Source of the DNA: Salinisphaera orenii subsp. halophila YIM 95161
Lineage (GTDB): Bacteria; Pseudomonadota; Gammaproteobacteria; Nevskiales; Salinisphaeraceae
Reading direction: 5' to 3'
Assembly: GCF_003732545.1 (NCBI RefSeq)
Contig: NZ_AYKF01000024.1
Location: forward strand, 1 to 64,000
Length of the DNA: 64,000 nt
The notes beneath the pieces were generated by a model. The model worked only from the letters and a program-made list of their open reading frames with translations, ran no database searches and was not told the origin of the DNA. The translations under genes and the position numbers were made by a program. Below, piece after piece: positions 1-8,357 of this stretch. Each line of letters opens with the position of its first letter. Position 1 is the stretch's first letter.

Positions 1-204
1 ACTCATCAAGCACTCCGCCAATAGCCTGAGAGAAGTTTAGCCGGTGGGAGCGTTTTCACACAGCCTGGGCCGATAACGGCCAGTCTTGACGACGCCACTT
101 GCGCAGACGCCATATCAAAGCCGAACCAAGACGACTAATAGATAAGTAAACTTATTACGTCAGTGGAGAGCGCAGTCGTTAACGACTTACGGTTCGCCGC
201 GGAA
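1..204. other. element DNA without a recognisable gene
   Basis: No convincing coding frame is seen here. A small inverted repeat (ATAAG, 4-nt loop, CTTAT) lies near 143-156, just downstream of the AlpA-like gene, and could be a weak terminator. This part is outside any gene I can support. Confidence 0.4.
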
Positions 205-402
205 TTATTGCTGACTTTTTAACCAGTCCACGACTTGCTCCACGATCCATCGTCGCGCGCCGCCAACACGAACATGAGGTGGCATTTGTCGTCCCTGCGA
301 GATTCGATTCGCAATTGTCTGCGGCGCGATCTGGAGAAATTCCGCGAGCTGTACATCGGTCCATAAAGGAACAATATGGGTTGAAACCTCTTTCGTGCGC
401 AT
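205..402 (-). CDS. AlpA-type small helix-turn-helix regulator / excisionase-like protein
   Basis: A 65-residue protein with the layout of the AlpA / HTH_17 family: a short N-terminus, then a winged-helix DNA-binding motif (LWTDVQLAEFLQIAPQTI, about residues 13-30), a recognition stretch ending in RRW (about 50-52), and a C-terminal helix ending in WLKSQQ. Family members act as activators of integrase or excision genes in P4-like satellites and islands, or as recombination directionality factors. It lies about 260 bp from the tRNA-Pro attachment fragment and reads away from it, with a repeat array in between. That placement fits a role in excision, which is inference. Its base composition is poorer in GC than its chromosomal neighbours. 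Confidence 0.65.
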   Translation of the reverse strand: MRTKEVSTHIVPLWTDVQLAEFLQIAPQTIANRISQGRQMPPHVRVGGARRWIVEQVVDWLKSQQ

Positions 403-546
403 TCAGATCTCTCACTGTCGAGGCCACGTCGGCCCCAGCACCCACACTAGTCCGGCGGCGGACAAATCTTTCCCGCAATCGATGATGCCTCTTAATATCA
501 GTAAGACGAACTTGCTCTACCGCAACGGCAAAGAGGCTGCTAAATT

Positions 547-620
547 GGTTGCAGTGGTTGCAAATAAACAACCAGCCATCGGTAACGATTGGTAACGCTT
601 GGTATAAAACGGTTACATAA
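547..620. repeat. phased short repeats next to the attachment site
   Basis: Four consecutive 10-bp units all start with GGT: GGTAACGATT (581-590), GGTAACGCTT (591-600), GGTATAAAAC (601-610) and GGTTACATAA (611-620). Just upstream, GGTTGCA occurs twice (547-553 and 556-562), and TGGTTG (555-560) faces CAACCA (569-574) as an inverted repeat. The 10-bp phasing puts every unit on the same face of the helix. This is typical of cooperative binding by an integrase arm domain or an excisionase. The binding protein is not known; the AlpA-like product nearby is the obvious candidate. Confidence 0.55.
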
Positions 621-664
621 ACAGCCAGTTGCAATTCAACTCGTTGTTTGTACTAGGGCATTTT

Positions 665-714
665 CCACCTTCGGGAGGTGGAGGTCGTAGGTTCAAATCC
701 TGCTACTCCGACCA
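665..714 (+). mobile_element. att site: detached 3' half of tRNA-Pro(CGG)
   Basis: The sequence contains a full anticodon arm (stem CCACC/GGTGG at 665-669 and 677-681, loop TTCGGGA, anticodon CGG at 672-674), then the variable loop, T arm (stem GTAGG/CCTGC, loop TTCAAAT), the 3' acceptor strand TACTCCG, discriminator A and encoded CCA (712-714). No D arm and no matching 5' acceptor strand (expected CGGAGTA) are found upstream; the preceding bases are AT-rich. It is therefore not a functional tRNA but a duplicated 3' part starting at the anticodon arm, as expected for integration at the anticodon-loop sublocation of a tRNA gene. Confidence 0.85.
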
Positions 715-934
715 TCGACGCGATGTCCCGCCCCACCTGTGACCGCAGACCGTTTCCGGTACGGCGCATCCACACGGCGGCCCGCGTTCTCCGACCTGCA
801 TCCCCGCCCACCTGAATACCGACGCCGAATTCCGGATTAATGCGGATGGCGACGTCATCACATCCGGTTCACCCTGCATGGACATTCCGGTCGTCGACGC
901 ACCGGCGCGGCGACCCGACATTGCAGGAGTCTTC

Positions 935-1321
935 ATGCAGACCGATCGTTTCATCGCCCACGTCAATCACGCCTGCCCTTCCCTGGACGCGGATGTCGCC
1001 CACGAGGTCACGCTGATCACGCTGGAAACGCTGTGCGAGCAGCTGCCGCTGGATCAGGCCAAGCGCCTTGCCGCCCAGCTGCCCCAGGAGTTGACGGAGG
1101 CCGTCGAGGCCGGCGGCGACCGAGGCGAGACCTCCGACGTACCGATCACACTCGCCGAGTTCTACAGCAAGCTGATGTTCCGCACCGAGCTCGAGGAGGA
1201 CACCACGCGCCGCGTCGCCCAGGCGGTCGCCAGCGCGCTTCGCCAGGCCGTATCGGACGGCGAGATCTCCGATGTGGCCCTCGATCTGCCGTCGGAACTC
1301 GACCAGCTCGTCGCGGCCTGA
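935..1321 (+). CDS. DUF2267 domain protein
   Basis: A 128-residue acidic protein matching the DUF2267 pattern: an all-helical domain with a repeated motif in which a helix ending LPLDQAKRLAAQLP is followed by an acidic linker and a second helical repeat. The function of the family is not established. The start at 935 is chosen because AGGAG sits at 925-929 with proper spacing. An in-frame ATG at 878 would add 19 residues without a visible ribosome site. It is the first chromosomal gene after the tRNA fragment and stands alone, with about 490 bp free downstream. Confidence 0.75.
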   Translation: MQTDRFIAHVNHACPSLDADVAHEVTLITLETLCEQLPLDQAKRLAAQLPQELTEAVEAGGDRGETSDVPITLAEFYSKLMFRTELEEDTTRRVAQAVASALRQAVSDGEISDVALDLPSELDQLVAA

Positions 1322-1810
1322 AGCCTCGCGGCGACCACGCCCGGTCCGCGAGCGAGCCCGGCGCAGAATCGCACAACGAGCCCACAAGGCCTCACGGCGC
1401 GGTAGGCGACACGACGTCGCCTGGACGTCCCGGGCCAATAGGCTAATACCGCACGCTCGAGTGTGCGGGGCGCACTCGTTTCGCACCGAGCCCGCTCACT
1501 AGGCCGCCGTCTTGTCTGCGAACGCGGCGCCGAGGGCATGTCGGCTCGTGCACAACCAGGCTTGGTGCGCCGCTTGGCTCCAGCCGCGCACGGAGTTCAG
1601 CCGATCGCCGCTACCCGATGAGTTCACGCCCGCCTCGCGGTGGGCGCGAGCTCACCGGCCGTCTACCGGTTCTTGAGGCCTCGATCGCGTCGCGAGAGGT
1701 ATGCACGGCGGTCGACCGCGACCAGGAGCGATCGGGCGACGCTGGGCGCCTGGCGACCGCGCTTCGCCCGTCGCACACCGCGCGCGCCACACGCGCACGT
1801 CGATTTCAGT
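1322..1810. other. gene-free spacer
   Basis: I see no supported gene in these 489 bases; the open frames here have no recognisable content. The only structure noted is a near-perfect 20-bp palindrome at 1449-1468 (CCGCAC...GTGCGG around CTCGAG) and a small hairpin GGCGAC/GTCGCC near 1407-1424. Neither is followed by a T-tract. Confidence 0.5.
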
Positions 1811-2251
1811 TCAGCCGGTCATTTCTGCCATGAAGGCGTCGTAGCTTTTGGCCAGCTCAGTCTTGTCCTCCTCACCGAGCACCCGGCCGGCCTGTTGAAA
1901 GACTTCTTGTTCCTCTTCTTCCAGATGGTGCGTGACCAGTTCCCGCAGCTTTTTCGCATCGCTCAGCCAGGCGGGTGAGCTGTAGTCGGTGGTCTCCAGC
2001 GACTCGACCAGTTCGTCGATCTCGTGATGCTCGGCGACGCTGTGGCGTGCCTTTTCCTGCGTCATGTCGTATTCCATCAGCGGCACGTAGAAATACCGCT
2101 CCTCGGCCGCCGCGTGGTGGGCCAGTTCGGCCTTCAAGGCCACGAAGATGCCGTCGCGCGTATCGCTGTCGCCATGCGTATCCGTGAGCGCATCGAGCAG
2201 GCGACGCTGCTTGTCGTGGCTCTCGCGCAGGGCCTCGAATATGTTTTTCAC
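1811..2251 (-). CDS. hemerythrin HHE-domain protein
   Basis: A 146-residue soluble protein of the bacterial hemerythrin-like (HHE) family, a four-helix bundle that can bind a di-iron centre and oxygen or act in iron or redox sensing. Metal-ligand candidates follow the family order: ESHDKQRRLLD near residues 8-18, HHAAAEERYFY in the middle, a second HxxxE-type segment (AEHHEIDELV), and HHLEEEEQEVF near the C-terminus. The start is GTG at 2251; an in-frame ATG farther upstream would run through the intergenic region. It is divergent from pilB with 177 bp between them. Which of oxygen, NO or iron it handles cannot be told from sequence. Confidence 0.85.
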   Translation of the reverse strand: MKNIFEALRESHDKQRRLLDALTDTHGDSDTRDGIFVALKAELAHHAAAEERYFYVPLMEYDMTQEKARHSVAEHHEIDELVESLETTDYSSPAWLSDAKKLRELVTHHLEEEEQEVFQQAGRVLGEEDKTELAKSYDAFMAEMTG

Positions 2252-2428
2252 GTACCTTCCCCGTTTTTGGTCGATCGCGCATGGTAGCGTCATGACAAAC
2301 ACCATAGAATCCGTACCGTTGCTGACGCACATCGATCTTCGTCCCCGCCCGCCGGCCATCCGTGTCGGGGCTTTTGTGGCAGACCGTTCCATAGCGCGGG
2401 CGCGTTCTGGCCGTCCGGGGATACATCC

Positions 2429-4153
2429 ATGGCGATGAACAGGCGCAACGCGGCGACGCCTGCCCTCGGCGGTCTGGCGCGACAGCTGGTCGAGGACGGC
2501 CTGATTGAGGCGGAGACCGCGGCGCAGGCCCAGCGCGAGGCGGTCCGCGACGAGGAGTCGTTCGTTGCCCGCGTGGTGAACCGGGGCCTGCTCAGCGCCG
2601 CCGTTCTGGCCAAGGCGGCATGCGAGGAGTTCTCGATGCCACTGCTGGATCTGCGGGCGATCGATCTGGCCCAGGCGCCGGTCCAGAAGGTGTCCGAGTC
2701 GCTGATCCGCAAGCACGGCGCGCTGCCGATCTTCCAGCGCGGGCGCAACCTGTTCCTCGCGGTGGCGGATCCGACCAATCTGGCCGCCCTCGATGAATTC
2801 CAGTTCAACACGGGGCTCAACATCGAGCCCGTGCTGGTCGAGCAGGACAAACTCGCGCGCGCGATCGACAGCGCGTTCAGCGCGCTCGACAGCGCCATGG
2901 CCGGCCTCGACGACGTCTCGCTCGACAATCTCGGCGTGGATGAAGGCGAAACCGAGATTCCCGACGCGACGCGGGTCGATTCCGACGATGCGCCGGTGGT
3001 GCGGTTCGTGAACAAGGTATTGCTCGACGCGATCCACAAGCGGGCCTCGGACATCCACTTCGAGCCCTACGAGCAACGCTATCGGGTACGCATGCGTCAG
3101 GACGGCGTGCTGCGCGAGGTGGCGGCGCCGCCGGCCGCGCTCGGGATGCGACTGTCGGCGCGCCTGAAGGTGATGGCGCGCCTGGACCTCGCCGAGCGGC
3201 GTATCCCCCAGGACGGCCGTATCAAGCTCAACCTATCTCGCAACCGCGCGATCGACTTCCGCGTGTCCACCTGCCCCACGCTCCACGGCGAGAAGATCGT
3301 GCTGCGTATCCTCGATCCGGCCAGCGCGCAGATGGGCATCGAGGCGCTGGGTTACGACGATGCCCAGCGCGCGCTGTTCGAGGATGCCATCCATCGCCCC
3401 TACGGTATGGTCCTGGTCACCGGTCCAACCGGCAGCGGCAAGACGGTGTCGCTCTACACCGCGCTCAACATCCTCAATACCGCCGACCGCAATATTTCGA
3501 CGGCCGAGGATCCGGCGGAAATCAATCTCCCGGGTATCAATCAGGTCAACGTCCACCCGAAGGTCGGGCTGACATTCGCGACCTGCCTGCGTGCCTTTCT
3601 ACGCCAGGACCCGGACGTGATCATGGTCGGCGAGATCCGCGACCTGGAAACCGCCGAGATCGCCATCAAGGCGGCGCAGACCGGCCATATGGTGTTGTCG
3701 ACGCTGCATACCAACGACGCACCGCAGACGCTCACACGGCTGATCAACATGGGCGTGCCGGCCTACAACATCGCCGCCTCGGTCTCGCTGATCATCGCCC
3801 AGCGACTGGCGCGCCGCCTGTGCCCGCACTGCAAGCAGCCCGCCGAGATTCCGACCGCGGAGCTCGTGGCGGAGGGTTTTCGCGAAGACGAGATCGACGC
3901 CCTGACGATCTTCGAGGCGAACCTCGAAGGCTGCGACAATTGCACCAAGGGCTATTCCGGCCGTGTCGGCATCTATCAGGTGATGCCGGTGACCGACGCC
4001 GTCGGGCAGATCATCATGGACGGCGGCAATGCGCGCGACATCGAGCGTCAGGCCGAATCCGACGGCGTACTGGATCTTCGCCAGGCCGGGCTGCAGAAGG
4101 TCCGCGCGGGCGTGCTCGGCCTGGCCGAGGTCAATCGCGTCACCGTCGACTGA
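2429..4153 (+). CDS. pilB: type IV pilus assembly ATPase PilB
   Basis: A 574-residue GspE/PilB-family hexameric ATPase that drives pilus extension from the cytoplasmic face of the inner membrane. An N-terminal GspE_N-like domain (about 1-150) precedes the ATPase core with Walker A GPTGSGKT (332-339), an Asp box, the Walker B region DPDVIMVGEIRD (394-405) and a His box GHMVLSTLHTND. A tetracysteine zinc motif is present, CPHC (465-468) and CDNC (502-505), as in PilB and GspE. Length and domain order are normal. In most gammaproteobacteria pilB is followed by pilC and pilD; here the next gene is convergent clpA, so pilB is isolated. GspE is a less likely alternative because no type II secretion genes are nearby. 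Confidence 0.9.
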   Translation: MAMNRRNAATPALGGLARQLVEDGLIEAETAAQAQREAVRDEESFVARVVNRGLLSAAVLAKAACEEFSMPLLDLRAIDLAQAPVQKVSESLIRKHGALPIFQRGRNLFLAVADPTNLAALDEFQFNTGLNIEPVLVEQDKLARAIDSAFSALDSAMAGLDDVSLDNLGVDEGETEIPDATRVDSDDAPVVRFVNKVLLDAIHKRASDIHFEPYEQRYRVRMRQDGVLREVAAPPAALGMRLSARLKVMARLDLAERRIPQDGRIKLNLSRNRAIDFRVSTCPTLHGEKIVLRILDPASAQMGIEALGYDDAQRALFEDAIHRPYGMVLVTGPTGSGKTVSLYTALNILNTADRNISTAEDPAEINLPGINQVNVHPKVGLTFATCLRAFLRQDPDVIMVGEIRDLETAEIAIKAAQTGHMVLSTLHTNDAPQTLTRLINMGVPAYNIAASVSLIIAQRLARRLCPHCKQPAEIPTAELVAEGFREDEIDALTIFEANLEGCDNCTKGYSGRVGIYQVMPVTDAVGQIIMDGGNARDIERQAESDGVLDLRQAGLQKVRAGVLGLAEVNRVTVD

Positions 4154-4168
4154 GCGCAACGAACACGA

Positions 4169-4200
4169 CAGGGCGGCGCCACCCCGCCGGCGCCGCCCTG
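4169..4200. terminator. strong hairpin between convergent pilB and clpA
   Basis: A 12-bp perfect GC-rich stem (CAGGGCGGCGCC with GGCGCCGCCCTG) encloses an 8-nt loop and lies in the 71-bp gap between the two stop codons. There is no T-tract on either side, so it may be a bidirectional 3'-end stabiliser or a weak terminator. Confidence 0.5.
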
Positions 4201-4224
4201 AAGATCCGGCCCCGTCGTCCGGAA

Positions 4225-6486
4225 TCAGGCCTCGGCCGTCTCCTTCGGCGACACGTCGAGTTCCAGTTCGTCGTCGTGCACCCGCACGACCACGCGACCG
4301 CCGTCGGCGAGCCGACCGAAGAGCAGCTCCTCGGCGAGCGGCTTCTTGATGTGCTCCTGGATCACCCGCCCCATCGGACGTGCGCCCATCTTCACGTCGT
4401 AGCCGCGCTCGGCGAGCCAGTGGCGGGCTTCCTGCTCGACCACGAGCTCGACGCCGCGGGCCTCGAGCTGGGCCTCCAGCTGCAGGATGAACTTGTCGAC
4501 CACCCGCTCGACGACCTCGCCCTGCAGCGGCTGGAACTGGATGATCGAATCCAGACGGTTGCGGAACTCGGGCGTGAAGCCGCGGCGGATCGCCTCCAGC
4601 CCGTCGCTGCTGTTGTCCGACGGGTTGAAGCCGATACCACGCCGGGCCATGTCCTCGGCCCCGGCGTTGGTCGTCATCACCAGGATCACGTTGCGGAAGT
4701 CCGCCTCGCGTCCGTTGTTGTCGGTCAGCTTGCCGTGGTCCATGACCTGCAGTAGCAGGTTGAAGATATCCGGATGCGCTTTCTCGATCTCGTCGAGGAG
4801 CACCACGGAGTGCGGCTGCTTGGTCACCGCCTCGGTGAGCAGGCCGCCCTGGTCGTAGCCGACATAGCCCGGCGGCGCGCCGATCAGACGGGATACGGTA
4901 TGCCGCTCCATGTACTCCGACATGTCGAAGCGGATGAGATCGACGCCCAGATGCAGCGAAAGCTGGCGCGTGACTTCGGTCTTGCCCACGCCCGTCGGGC
5001 CGGCGAACAGGAAGGAGCCGATCGGCTTGTCGCGGTTGTCCAGCCCGGAGCGCGACATCTTGATCGCGCTTGCCAGCGAGGTGACGGCCTCGTCCTGGCC
5101 GAAGATCACGAGCTTGAGATCGCGTTCGAGCGTCTTGAGGACATCGCGATCGTCACGGGAGACGGTCTTCGACGGAATCCGCGCGATGCGCGAGACCATG
5201 TCCTCGATGTCACGCACCTGCACGGTCTTGCGACGCTTGCCGGAGGGCCGCAGACGCAGCCGCGCGCCGGCCTCGTCGATCACGTCGATGGCCTTGTCGG
5301 GCAGATGCCGATCGTTGATGTGACGCGCCGAGAGTTCGGCCGCGGCTTCCAGCGCCGGCTGCGTGTAGCGCACCTGGTGATGACTCTCGAAGCGATCCTT
5401 GAGCCCGCGCAGAATCTGGACCGTATCCGCGACGGTCGGCTCGGGCACGTCGATCTTCTGGAAGCGACGGGCCAGCGCGCGGTCCTTTTCGAACACGCCG
5501 CGGTATTCCTGGTAGGTAGTCGCGCCCATGCAGCGCAGCTCGCCCGAGGCGAGCTTCGGCTTGAGCAGGTTGGAGGCGTCCATCACGCCGCCGGAGGCCG
5601 CGCCCGCGCCGATCACCGTGTGGATCTCGTCGATGAACAGGACTGAGCCTTCCTGCTTGCCCAGTTCGGCCAGCACCGCCTTCAGCCGCTTCTCGAAATC
5701 GCCGCGATACTTGGTGCCGGCGATCAGCGCGCCGAGATCCAGCGCGTAGATCACACTCTTGCTGAGCACGTCCGGCACCTCGCCATCGACGATCTGGCGG
5801 GCCAGACCCTCGGCGATCGCGGTCTTGCCCACACCGGCCTCGCCGACCAGCAGCGGGTTGTTCTTGCGCCGGCGGCACAGCGTCTGCACCACCCGTTCGA
5901 TCTCGTGATCGCGGCCGATCAGCGGATCGACCCGGCCTTCGGCGGCCTTGCGGTTGAGATTGGTGGCGTACTGGTCCAGCGCCGACTTCGACTCGCCCGC
6001 CTCGTCGCCGGTCTTCTCGGCGCTGTCGGTCGGCTGCTCGCCGGACTCCTCGCCCGACTTGCTCACGCCGTGGGAGACGAAGTTGACCACGTCCAGCCGG
6101 GTGACACCCTGCTCGCCGAGCAGGTACACGGCGTGGGACTCCTGCTCGGAGAAGATCGCGATCAGGACATTGACCGCCGTCACCTCTTTCTTGCCGGACG
6201 ACTGCACGTGATAGACCGCACGCTGCAGCACGCGCTGGAAGCCCAGCGTCGGCTGCACCTCGTGGTCCTCACCTGCCGGCACGACCGGCACGTGGGTATC
6301 GATATAGCTCTTGAGTTCGCGCTCCAGGCGCGCGATGTCGGCATTGACCGACTCCAGCACCTCGATCACCGCCGGATTGTCGAGCAACGACATCAGCAGG
6401 TGTTCGACGGTCAGCATCTCGTGGTGCTGCCGCCGGGCCACCATGAAGGCGGCATCGAGTGCGGTTTGCAGTTCCTGGCTCAGCAT
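4225..6486 (-). CDS. clpA: ATP-dependent Clp protease ATP-binding subunit ClpA
   Basis: A 753-residue class I AAA+ unfoldase, close to the usual ClpA length of about 758. It unfolds substrates, including those handed over by ClpS, and feeds them to ClpP. The sequence shows an N-terminal Clp_N double repeat (1-145), an acidic linker, D1 with Walker A GEAGVGKT (215-222), and D2 with Walker A GPTGVGKT (496-503). An [14 protein letters not shown] pore or Walker-adjacent stretch follows. The start at 6486 (MLSQEL) is the canonical ClpA N-terminus; upstream in-frame Met codons run into unlikely sequence. clpS lies 61 bp upstream on the same strand, the standard pairing. clpP is not in the window. 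Confidence 0.97.
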   Translation of the reverse strand: MLSQELQTALDAAFMVARRQHHEMLTVEHLLMSLLDNPAVIEVLESVNADIARLERELKSYIDTHVPVVPAGEDHEVQPTLGFQRVLQRAVYHVQSSGKKEVTAVNVLIAIFSEQESHAVYLLGEQGVTRLDVVNFVSHGVSKSGEESGEQPTDSAEKTGDEAGESKSALDQYATNLNRKAAEGRVDPLIGRDHEIERVVQTLCRRRKNNPLLVGEAGVGKTAIAEGLARQIVDGEVPDVLSKSVIYALDLGALIAGTKYRGDFEKRLKAVLAELGKQEGSVLFIDEIHTVIGAGAASGGVMDASNLLKPKLASGELRCMGATTYQEYRGVFEKDRALARRFQKIDVPEPTVADTVQILRGLKDRFESHHQVRYTQPALEAAAELSARHINDRHLPDKAIDVIDEAGARLRLRPSGKRRKTVQVRDIEDMVSRIARIPSKTVSRDDRDVLKTLERDLKLVIFGQDEAVTSLASAIKMSRSGLDNRDKPIGSFLFAGPTGVGKTEVTRQLSLHLGVDLIRFDMSEYMERHTVSRLIGAPPGYVGYDQGGLLTEAVTKQPHSVVLLDEIEKAHPDIFNLLLQVMDHGKLTDNNGREADFRNVILVMTTNAGAEDMARRGIGFNPSDNSSDGLEAIRRGFTPEFRNRLDSIIQFQPLQGEVVERVVDKFILQLEAQLEARGVELVVEQEARHWLAERGYDVKMGARPMGRVIQEHIKKPLAEELLFGRLADGGRVVVRVHDDELELDVSPKETAEA

Positions 6487-6547
6487 TTTGCGTCCCCGAA
6501 CTTGGCGTTCGATTGAGGCCGGATCGTCCACCGCCGATCGGCGGCGA

Positions 6548-6880
6548 TCAGGCTTTTTCCATAGTACACAACAGCGGGTGCTGGTGGGCACGCGCATGGT
6601 CGTTGACCAGTGCCACCTTGGTCTCGGCGACCTCGGCGGTATAGGTGCCGGCAACGCCCTTGCCGCGCGTATGCACGGTAAGCATGATCTGTACCGCCTG
6701 CTCCCGGCTCAGGCTGAAATAGGTCGTCAGCACCTCGACGACGAACTCCATCGGGGTGTAGTCGTCGTTGTGCAGCACCACCTTGTACAGCGGCGGCTGC
6801 TTGGTCTTGGGCTCGCTGGCCTGAACGGCGGTATCGCCGTCGTCCTCGACCATCGGATTCGGTTTGTCCTTGTCACTCAT
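6548..6880 (-). CDS. clpS: ATP-dependent Clp protease adaptor ClpS
   Basis: A 110-residue adaptor that binds N-degron substrates and delivers them to the ClpA N-domain. After a disordered acidic N-terminus (1-30), the folded domain has the hallmark [16 protein letters not shown], which includes the Asn/Asp residues of the N-degron pocket, then the [13 protein letters not shown] segment ([18 protein letters not shown]) and a C-terminal helix. Length is normal. It is directly upstream of clpA in the same direction and probably co-transcribed. Confidence 0.96.
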   Translation of the reverse strand: MSDKDKPNPMVEDDGDTAVQASEPKTKQPPLYKVVLHNDDYTPMEFVVEVLTTYFSLSREQAVQIMLTVHTRGKGVAGTYTAEVAETKVALVNDHARAHQHPLLCTMEKA

Positions 6881-7060
6881 GACGTGCACCTCGGCTCGCG
6901 TGCACCGGCACGGCGCCGCGCGGGGTGGCCCCGTTGTCGCTGTACGCAGGATATAGGGATTTAGGGGCGCCGAATCAATCGTTCGAGCACAACCGAAAAG
7001 CGTCGAACGGGGCGACCGGGCGGCTGCCGTCGCCATACGCGCGGCGTGGCGGGCGCCGCC

Positions 7061-8074
7061 CTACTCGCCCAGGTTGTGCGCGAGCAGATCGTGGATGCGC
7101 TGGGGCACCTGCTGATCGACCGCCATCCGCGCGACGTTGATCGCGCTGGCGAAGGCAACGGCATCGGCGTCGCCGTGGGATTTGATCACCGTCCCCTGCA
7201 GGCCGACCAGGGTCGCGCCGTTGTACTGCCGGGGGTCCACGCGCAGACGAAAGGCCTTGAGCACCGGCATGGCGAAGAAGGCGGCCGTGCGGGTCAGCGC
7301 GTTGCGCGAGAACTCCTCGCGCAGGAACTGGGCGATCAGCTTGCCGAGCCCTTCACTGGTCTTGAGCGCCACGTTGCCGACGAAACCGTCGCAGACGACG
7401 ACGTCGACGTCACCGATGTAGATGTCGTCACCCTCGACGAAGCCGATGTAGTTGAGTTCGCTGTCCGCGAGCAGCTTGCCGGCCTGCTGGATCTGGAGAT
7501 TGCCCTTGATCTCCTCCGCCCCGATGTTGAGCAGTCCGACGCGCGGCGACTCGATGCCGTGCACTGCGCGCGCCAGGACCGCACCCATGACCGCGAACTG
7601 GAACAGCTGCTCGGGCGTGCACTCGGCGTTCGCGCCCAGGTCCAGCATCAGCGTGCGGCCGCGACGTGACGGGATCGGCGACACGATCGCGGGTCGATCG
7701 ATGCCGGCCAGTGTCTTGAGCACGAAGCGCGCGGTGGCCATGAGCGCGCCGGTATTGCCCGCGGACACACAGGCCTCGGCCTCGCCCGCCTGCACGAGGT
7801 TGATCGCCACGCGCATGGACGAATCCTTTTTCTGGCGCAGCGAGCGCGCCGGCGACTCGCACATGCCCACGACCTCGCCCGCGTGATGCAGACGCAGGCG
7901 GTCGTCGAAACGATCGGCCTTGCGGCGACGCCCGAGTTCCTCGCGCAGGGCGGCTTCGTCGCCGACGAGCACGAGCGCGAGCTCCGGATGCGCCTCAAGA
8001 CTGGCCAGCGCGGCATCCACGGCCACAGGAAGGCCACGGTCGCCGCTCATGGCGTCGACGGCAATACGAATCAT
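7061..8074 (-). CDS. plsX: phosphate acyltransferase PlsX
   Basis: A 337-residue PlsX-family enzyme that converts acyl-ACP and phosphate to acyl-phosphate for the first step of phospholipid synthesis; it is peripheral to the inner membrane. Family signatures are the N-terminal IAVDAMSGDRG, SAGNTGALMA, the LGANAEC segment and the DGFVGNVALKTSEG segment. It is 59 bp downstream of rpmF, the usual yceD-rpmF-plsX order. Unusually, fabH, fabD or fabG does not follow: the next gene downstream is clpS after about 180 bp, so the fatty-acid cluster is separated in this genome. Confidence 0.96.
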   Translation of the reverse strand: MIRIAVDAMSGDRGLPVAVDAALASLEAHPELALVLVGDEAALREELGRRRKADRFDDRLRLHHAGEVVGMCESPARSLRQKKDSSMRVAINLVQAGEAEACVSAGNTGALMATARFVLKTLAGIDRPAIVSPIPSRRGRTLMLDLGANAECTPEQLFQFAVMGAVLARAVHGIESPRVGLLNIGAEEIKGNLQIQQAGKLLADSELNYIGFVEGDDIYIGDVDVVVCDGFVGNVALKTSEGLGKLIAQFLREEFSRNALTRTAAFFAMPVLKAFRLRVDPRQYNGATLVGLQGTVIKSHGDADAVAFASAINVARMAVDQQVPQRIHDLLAHNLGE

Positions 8075-8133
8075 GACAATGCGGGCAGGTCACGCGACCA
8101 CTCGGCCGGTGACCCGCCGGAGCGTCGTCGTGG

Positions 8134-8316
8134 CTAGACGTCGTCGCCGAGTTCGACGACGCGGCGGCCCCGGTAGAAGCCGTCACGCGTGACGTGGTGA
8201 CGTCGATGGGTCTCGCCCGTGGTCGCGTCGATCGACAGCGTCGGCCGCACCATGCGGTCGTGGGTGCGACGCTTGTCGCGCTTGGAGCGGGATTTGCGGT
8301 TCTGCTGAACGGCCAT
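8134..8316 (-). CDS. rpmF: 50S ribosomal protein L32
   Basis: A 60-residue basic protein with the L32 N-terminus [17 protein letters not shown] and the conserved core ending [11 protein letters not shown]. No zinc-binding cysteines are present, which is normal for many proteobacterial L32 proteins. It sits between yceD (41 bp upstream) and plsX, a linkage conserved across proteobacteria. Confidence 0.97.
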   Translation of the reverse strand: MAVQQNRKSRSKRDKRRTHDRMVRPTLSIDATTGETHRRHHVTRDGFYRGRRVVELGDDV

Positions 8317-8357
8317 GGCCTTTCGCCTGTATCAGATGGGTGTGTTCGTCGTGTCGT

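Larger units (their letters stand above)
1..714. mobile_element. right end of an integrated genomic element (partial)
   Basis: This stretch is clearly more AT-rich than the rest of the window. It ends exactly in a detached 3' half of a tRNA-Pro gene, contains a small AlpA-type HTH protein, and carries a cluster of phased short repeats beside the tRNA fragment. Tyrosine-recombinase elements that integrate in a tRNA gene keep the tRNA whole at one end and leave a 3' copy at the other. With the fragment on the + strand the element must lie to its left, so the integrase and the intact tRNA are expected beyond the window. No integrase is visible here, so the element type (prophage, satellite or island) is open. 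Confidence 0.65.

Noticed and set aside
395-595. A 66-codon frame on the + strand inside the element edge
   Set aside because: No ribosome site and no motif, and it runs through the repeat array; the opposite-strand AlpA-like frame is far more convincing.
1618-1833. Short + strand frames in the 1322-1810 spacer
   Set aside because: Arg/Ala-rich composition without domain features; they run into the end of the hemerythrin-like gene.
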